Positions 60,223 through 64,000 of a DNA stretch of 64,000 bases are shown in pieces. A model generated the notes under the pieces. The model was not told the origin of the DNA. It saw only the letters and a list, made by a program, of their open reading frames with translations, and ran no database searches. The DNA is from Pectinatus haikarae (GTDB lineage: Bacteria; Bacillota; Negativicutes; Selenomonadales; Selenomonadaceae): assembly GCF_030813505.1 (NCBI RefSeq), contig NZ_JAUSUE010000005.1. One strand, given 5' to 3'. The first letter of the stretch is position 1. Every line of letters starts with the position of its first letter. The translations under genes and the position numbers were made by a program.

Positions 60223-61095
60223 GTGAATATAGTTCAAATGCAATATTTTTATGAAGTATGCCGATGGCAGAATATAACAAAAGCAGCGGAGCGGCTGCAC
60301 GTGTCACAGCCGACCGTAAGCGTAGCAATGCAGTCTTTGGAAGCAGAAACCGGACTCAATCTTTTCAGGAGGAACGGTAAAAAAATTTTTATATCAAAAG
60401 ATGGAAATTTTCTCCTGACAAGGATACGACCGATTCTGGAAGAAATGGAATATCTTAAACATGAGATCAATGATCTGGCGCATAAGAGGAATCATATACG
60501 CATTGCTCTTCCCCCGCAGATAGGCATACGCATGATGCCGCTGCTGCTGGGGTGTTTTAAAAAAGAACATCCGGAGATAATAGTAGAGATAATTGAGACA
60601 GGACCGGTAAATTCGCTGCATATGATCAAAGATGAAAGTTTGGACTTATCAATAATGAATTATACAGAAGAGTTTGCGGATGGTTTTTCTTACAAAAAAC
60701 TGGGAAGGGCAGAATGCTGTTTTTGTACTTATCCAGGTTCAGGTTTGGACAACAGGTGCTTCATATCGGTAAAAGATATAGGAAGAGAACCGCTGGTTCT
60801 GCTCGACAGTACTTTTAATATCACCCATTTAGTAAATCAGATTTTTGCCAGACAGGGAATAAAACCCAATATACTGCACTATTCGCCGTATCTTCATACC
60901 GTCAGAAATCTTATAGAACAGAAAATTGCTTCATCCTTTCTTATGAAACATGCTGTTTTAACAGGAGAAGGAATAGTTTCTCTGTCTATGGAAACGCCTC
61001 TTTATCTCGACACGGGAATAGTGACGAAAAAGGGGCGGCAGATTTATGCAGATGAAAAAATTCTTATCAATTTTTTAAGAGAAAATTTTCTGTAA
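60223..61095 (+). CDS. LysR-family transcriptional regulator
   Basis: The 290-residue protein has the LysR N-terminal winged helix (MQYFYEVCRWQNITKAAERL, then HVSQPTVSVAMQSLEAETGL, about 6-45) and a periplasmic-binding-fold effector domain (about 88-290: RIALPPQIGIRMMPLLLG). GGGGAGG ten bases before GTG 60223 and the typical LysR start (NIVQMQYF) set the start; the frame extends to 60184 without a ribosome site. Its target is unknown: the divergent small gene or fumarase converging from the right are candidates. Confidence 0.92.
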   Translation: MNIVQMQYFYEVCRWQNITKAAERLHVSQPTVSVAMQSLEAETGLNLFRRNGKKIFISKDGNFLLTRIRPILEEMEYLKHEINDLAHKRNHIRIALPPQIGIRMMPLLLGCFKKEHPEIIVEIIETGPVNSLHMIKDESLDLSIMNYTEEFADGFSYKKLGRAECCFCTYPGSGLDNRCFISVKDIGREPLVLLDSTFNITHLVNQIFARQGIKPNILHYSPYLHTVRNLIEQKIASSFLMKHAVLTGEGIVSLSMETPLYLDTGIVTKKGRQIYADEKILINFLRENFL

Positions 61096-61183
61096 TAACC
61101 ACAGCGCTGTTTAATTCATAGTGAGGAATCCATTTTGTTAATATAGACTTCTATTAATATAACGCAAATAAGTCTTAATTAAC

Positions 61184-61219
61184 AAAAATCCGCAGGGCTG
61201 GATGAAAGCCCTGCGGATC
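61184..61219 (-). terminator. Terminator of the fumarase gene
   Basis: On the minus strand ATCCGCAGGGCT pairs with AGCCCTGCGGAT, then TTTTTGTT. Confidence 0.92.
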
Positions 61220-61241
61220 CGACGATATTCTGCGGAAGAAT

Positions 61242-62630
61242 TTAAGCTTCCGGTTTTATGAGACGCTTAGGATTCATATAAAAATCAAAATCCTTTTCAG
61301 ATACATAGCCGGAGCTGAGAGCGGCTTCCTTAAGTGTTATATTTTGTTTTGCCGCCTTTTTGCCGATTTCAGCGGCTTTGTCATAGCCTATTAGAGGAAC
61401 GAGCCCTGTGACAAGTATAAGGGAGTTTTCCAGATGTTCTTTAATGCGAGGCAGATTCGGCTGTATGCCTGCTGCACATTTATGGTTAAAGGAATTTATG
61501 GCATCGGACAGCAGGCGTATGCTTTGCACCATATTGTAGGCTATCACCGGCATGAATACATTCAGCTGGAAATTGCCCTGACTGGCAGCTAAGCCTATTG
61601 TCGTGTCGTTGCCCATTACCTGGGCGGCAACCATAGTGAGCGCTTCTGCCTGAGTAGGATTAACCTTTGAAGGCATTATTGAGCTGCCGGGCTCGTTTGC
61701 CGGAATGGTTATTTCACTGATGCCGCAGCGCGGGCCGCTGGCGAGCCAGCGGGTGTCATTGGCTATTTTCATAAGATCAGTAGCCAGGGCTCTGAGCAGG
61801 CCATGCACACAGGCGAGTTCAGATTTACTGGACAATGCCTGAAATTTATTGGGAGCTGTTTCAAAACTTTCACCCGTAAGCTTACTTATTTCGGCAGCTA
61901 CACGAACTGCAAATTCAGGATGCGTATTGATCCCTGTACCGACTGCCGTGCCGCCCATAGCCAAATAATGGACATATTTCAGTCCTTGTGCCAAGATATC
62001 ACGGTCTCTTTTCATCATACCGGACCAGCCGCTTATTTCCTGCCCGAGGGTAAGCGGAGTAGCATCCATCAAATGTGTACGCCCTATTTTTATTATATCT
62101 TTGAATTCTTCAGTTTTTTTGTCGAGTGCCGTAATAAAAGCATCTATTGCAGGAAATAATTGTTCCTTCAGTAAAGTCGCAGTGACCACATGCAGTGATG
62201 TCGGAAAAATATCATTTGAGCTTTGAGAATGATTTACATGGTCGTTTGGATGGACTTTTATATCTTTACCATCCTCGTGCAGAATCTGGGCGGCACGGTG
62301 AGCGATAACCTCGTTCATATTCATATTGAATTGTGTGCCGCTTCCGGTCTGCCAGACAGCAAGCGGGAAGTTGCCGTCCAATTTTCCTTCATTTATTTCG
62401 TCGCAGGCTTTCATGATGGCGTCAGCACGAGCCTGATCAATTAATTTCAGATCAATGTTTACTTTTGCGGCAGCCTTCTTCAGCCGGGAAAAAACTCTGA
62501 CCAGCTCTACAGGTATTTTTTCTGTACCAATTTTAAAATTTTCATAGCTCCTTTGTGTCTGTGCACCCCACAGTTTGTCACAGGGAACTTTTATTTCTCC
62601 GATAGAGTCTTTTTCGATGCGATATTGCAT
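61242..62630 (-). CDS. fumC: Class II fumarate hydratase
   Basis: A 462-residue cofactor-free hydratase interconverting fumarate and malate. Blocks: SIGEIKVPCDKLWGAQTQRS at the start, TGSGTQFNMNMNEV near 98, HPNDHVNHSQSSNDIFPT near 128-145 and the signature GSSIMPSKVNPTQ near 316-328. It is the heat-stable, oxygen-tolerant class II form rather than an iron-sulfur class I enzyme, fitting the other oxygen-defence genes here. AGGAGGG precedes ATG 62630. Monocistronic. Confidence 0.96.
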   Translation of the reverse strand: MQYRIEKDSIGEIKVPCDKLWGAQTQRSYENFKIGTEKIPVELVRVFSRLKKAAAKVNIDLKLIDQARADAIMKACDEINEGKLDGNFPLAVWQTGSGTQFNMNMNEVIAHRAAQILHEDGKDIKVHPNDHVNHSQSSNDIFPTSLHVVTATLLKEQLFPAIDAFITALDKKTEEFKDIIKIGRTHLMDATPLTLGQEISGWSGMMKRDRDILAQGLKYVHYLAMGGTAVGTGINTHPEFAVRVAAEISKLTGESFETAPNKFQALSSKSELACVHGLLRALATDLMKIANDTRWLASGPRCGISEITIPANEPGSSIMPSKVNPTQAEALTMVAAQVMGNDTTIGLAASQGNFQLNVFMPVIAYNMVQSIRLLSDAINSFNHKCAAGIQPNLPRIKEHLENSLILVTGLVPLIGYDKAAEIGKKAAKQNITLKEAALSSGYVSEKDFDFYMNPKRLIKPEA

Positions 62631-62887
62631 GAGAATCCCTCCTGTTAATTTTATTGGAAAACAGATTATCAAAAGTCAATAAAAAATGTTTTGAGAATTA
62701 CTCTTAATTACTTTTATAGTACTTCTATGAAAAAAACAAAAATCCTTGGAAAACTTAAAGCTGAGATTTTAAAAAAATATATATTGCTTTGAAAAAGCAG
62801 AGGATTGATTAAATACAAAAATTTTGAAGGAAGAAAAATTTTTGACTGTATATCCTTCAGGCAGCTCAAAACAGTAAAATGAAATAA

Positions 62888-63241
62888 TTATTTCTTTTTT
62901 CCGGCAATTTCTTGTTTTGTTTTTAAATAATCCAGATAATGCCCGATTTCTGTATTTATCTCGTCATCTGCAGAAATTATTTCGGTAATGAGGGTTTCCT
63001 TCAGCAATGAGAGATGATGAGTGTTTATTAAAAAATCATCATTGCCCATCAGATAATCTGTGCTGACATGATAAAATCGTGCGAGCAGGATTATGGTGTC
63101 TATGTCCGGTTCATTTCTTCCGGTTTCATAATGGTTATATTTCGTGTAGCCTATATGAAGTTTTCGAGCAGCTTCTTTTTGTGTTAAACCTTTACTCTCA
63201 CGAATCTCTCTAAGCCTTGATGTAAATAGGCATTTTAGCAT
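62888..63241 (-). CDS. XRE-family HTH transcriptional regulator
   Basis: A 117-residue regulator. The helix-turn-helix is in residues 8-62 (LREIRESKGLTQKEAARKLH, then NHYETGRNEPDIDTIILLARFYHVSTDYLMG), the SinR/Cro/C1-type pattern. The rest (about 75-117) is helical and may bind a partner. GGGAGGG precedes the ATG. It is divergent from the unexplained promoter at 63320. Target unknown. Confidence 0.92.
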   Translation of the reverse strand: MLKCLFTSRLREIRESKGLTQKEAARKLHIGYTKYNHYETGRNEPDIDTIILLARFYHVSTDYLMGNDDFLINTHHLSLLKETLITEIISADDEINTEIGHYLDYLKTKQEIAGKKK

Positions 63242-63319
63242 AAAATCCCTCCCTACATCAAAAAGTTTAATCTACGTATTATGGAAAAACAATTGAATCT
63301 AGTAAATGTATACTTTCGA

Positions 63320-63348
63320 TTGACTAACCCTTATATATAGGCTATTAT
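63320..63348 (+). promoter_or_regulatory. Rightward promoter with no assigned gene
   Basis: TTGACT (63320-63325), 17-base spacer, TATTAT (63343-63348). Confidence 0.6.
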
Positions 63349-63575
63349 TTAAATGATAAATATACATTATGTAGACAATAACATGTTAAAAATATGTAAA
63401 AATCATTTTTCTGTATACTTTTCAGGAGAGACTATTATGAATCGATGACTGAAATGTATTTTTCTCAAAACAAATGATAGAAAATAACAAACAAGGAAGG
63501 TATTTCCTTTAGCACTATATAATAAAAATACGAAGGAGAAAAATTGTCGCGTTTTTATAAATACATATTTCTTAT

Positions 63576-63634
63576 ATTTCATTCAGAGTATATAAATATA
63601 GAGGACAGGTATATTTATATACTCTGAATGAAAT
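63576..63634. repeat. Perfect 25-bp inverted repeat with 9-base loop
   Basis: Arms 63576-63600 and 63610-63634 (core ATTCAGAGTATATAAATATA) are exactly complementary; loop GAGGACAGG. TTTTAAG follows, so it may be a terminator, but a T-run is weak. Confidence 0.85.
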
Positions 63635-64000
63635 TTTAAGTATTAAAGTAAAATTTGTTGATTCCGCATTTTACATTTTAGTAGTGCTTAATATTCAGTG
63701 TTTTGCAAGATATAATTTTTTCATATGTAAATTTGTGAATCTGTATTTATAAAACAGCGGTTTGATTAAATCGTGCCAAAAGATCAGGGCAGGGCTGCGG
63801 CATTTTGCAGCAAATTGTAATAGATGGCAGACATTTGAAGTATCAAAGCATTTTTTAAAATATATATGGCTGTTTGCATGTAGCATATTGCTATATTAAA
63901 ATTAGGGCTTTGTTAAGTAAAAATGAAAAGATAGCTAATGTTTCTGTAGAAAAGCACTAAATTTTATCAACTTGCTAAAGAAAACAAGTTTTTCATATTG

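Larger units (their letters stand above)
63242..64000 (+). other. Right-end non-coding region
   Basis: A rightward promoter at 63320-63348, tiny ORFs with good ribosome sites (ATG 63437, TTG 63544), a perfect 25-bp hairpin (63576-63634) and about 360 AT-rich bases in which no gene is evident. A minus-strand 63-codon frame at 63695-63886 is not supported by a ribosome site. Confidence 0.6.

Noticed and set aside
59824..60300. 158-codon minus-strand frame upstream of LysR
   Set aside because: The first 91 codons are hydrophobic AT-rich noise without a start site; only the last 67 codons, with a ribosome site at 60027, are kept.
63695..63886. 63-codon minus-strand frame at the right end
   Set aside because: No ribosome site or recognisable domain; composition looks like non-coding AT-rich DNA.
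63904..64000. GGGCTTTGTTAAGT reminiscent of an insertion-sequence end
   Set aside because: No transposase, opposite end or target duplication is visible inside the window; the edge cuts the region.

Overview
The window is AT-rich, densely coded bacterial chromosome with strong Shine-Dalgarno sequences (GGAGG type), occasional GTG/TTG starts and compact intrinsic terminators. Gene content mixes Firmicute-type genes (CcpN and its PEP-synthase regulator, MetNIQ, desulfoferrodoxin, HxlR and LysR regulators) with a true outer-membrane feature, a TonB-dependent receptor with signal peptide, plug and barrel. That combination points to a diderm anaerobic Firmicute of the class Negativicutes (Selenomonas/Pectinatus/Sporomusa relatives). 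The genus cannot be fixed from sequence reading alone. No rRNA, tRNA, CRISPR array, complete insertion sequence or prophage is visible.

Layout. 0.2-9.2 kb is a stress and redox island: cyclopropane fatty acid synthase, an encapsulated ferritin-encapsulin-superoxide reductase cassette, two nitroreductases, a glutathione peroxidase, a Cache chemoreceptor, a flavin-binding small oxidase and an HxlR regulator. 9.4-14.4 kb is a UgpB/A/E/C-type sugar ABC importer ending in a TIM-barrel isomerase-like gene. 14.6-26 kb holds an aldehyde dehydrogenase, a Fur-box-preceded copper-type (OprC/NosA) TonB receptor, a hydroxyacid dehydrogenase divergent from CstA, an organic-acid MFS carrier, phosphoglycerate mutase and flavin enzymes. 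26-32.4 kb has a Tat-exported purple-acid-phosphatase-like protein, a LarA racemase and an operon of a DUF3100 membrane protein, a small membrane protein and an M20 amidohydrolase behind an attenuator-like leader. 32.5-33.3 kb is an unusual gene-poor patch of nested inverted repeats. 34.7-38.4 kb is an M20 amidohydrolase with MetNIQ. 38.6-42.5 kb is PEP synthase with CcpN and its kinase/phosphorylase regulator. 44-50.1 kb, minus strand, is an ethanolamine operon (permease, EutA, EutB, EutC, CobT) with tandem terminator-like hairpins in its leader and no microcompartment genes. 50.7-64 kb carries an amino-acid permease with a structured 5' leader, a sodium:solute symporter, transketolase, a Ser-rich small protein, a free-standing RNA-like transcription unit, an MpsC/DUF2294-like protein beside a second chemoreceptor, a LysR regulator, fumarase and an XRE regulator.

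Together the genes describe an amino-acid, organic-acid and ethanolamine consuming anaerobe that imports scarce nutrients (ethanolamine, methionine, peptides or pyruvate, copper or iron chelates), runs carbon back through PEP synthase and fumarase, and defends itself from oxygen with peroxide- and superoxide-reducing enzymes. The least explained signals are non-coding: the 2.06-2.13 kb three-way-junction leader, the 32.9-33.2 kb repeat patch, the 50.1-50.6 kb leaders, the 56.8-57.0 kb RNA and the 63.3-63.6 kb hairpin region. Start choices below rest on Shine-Dalgarno spacing read by eye; no search or folding program was run.
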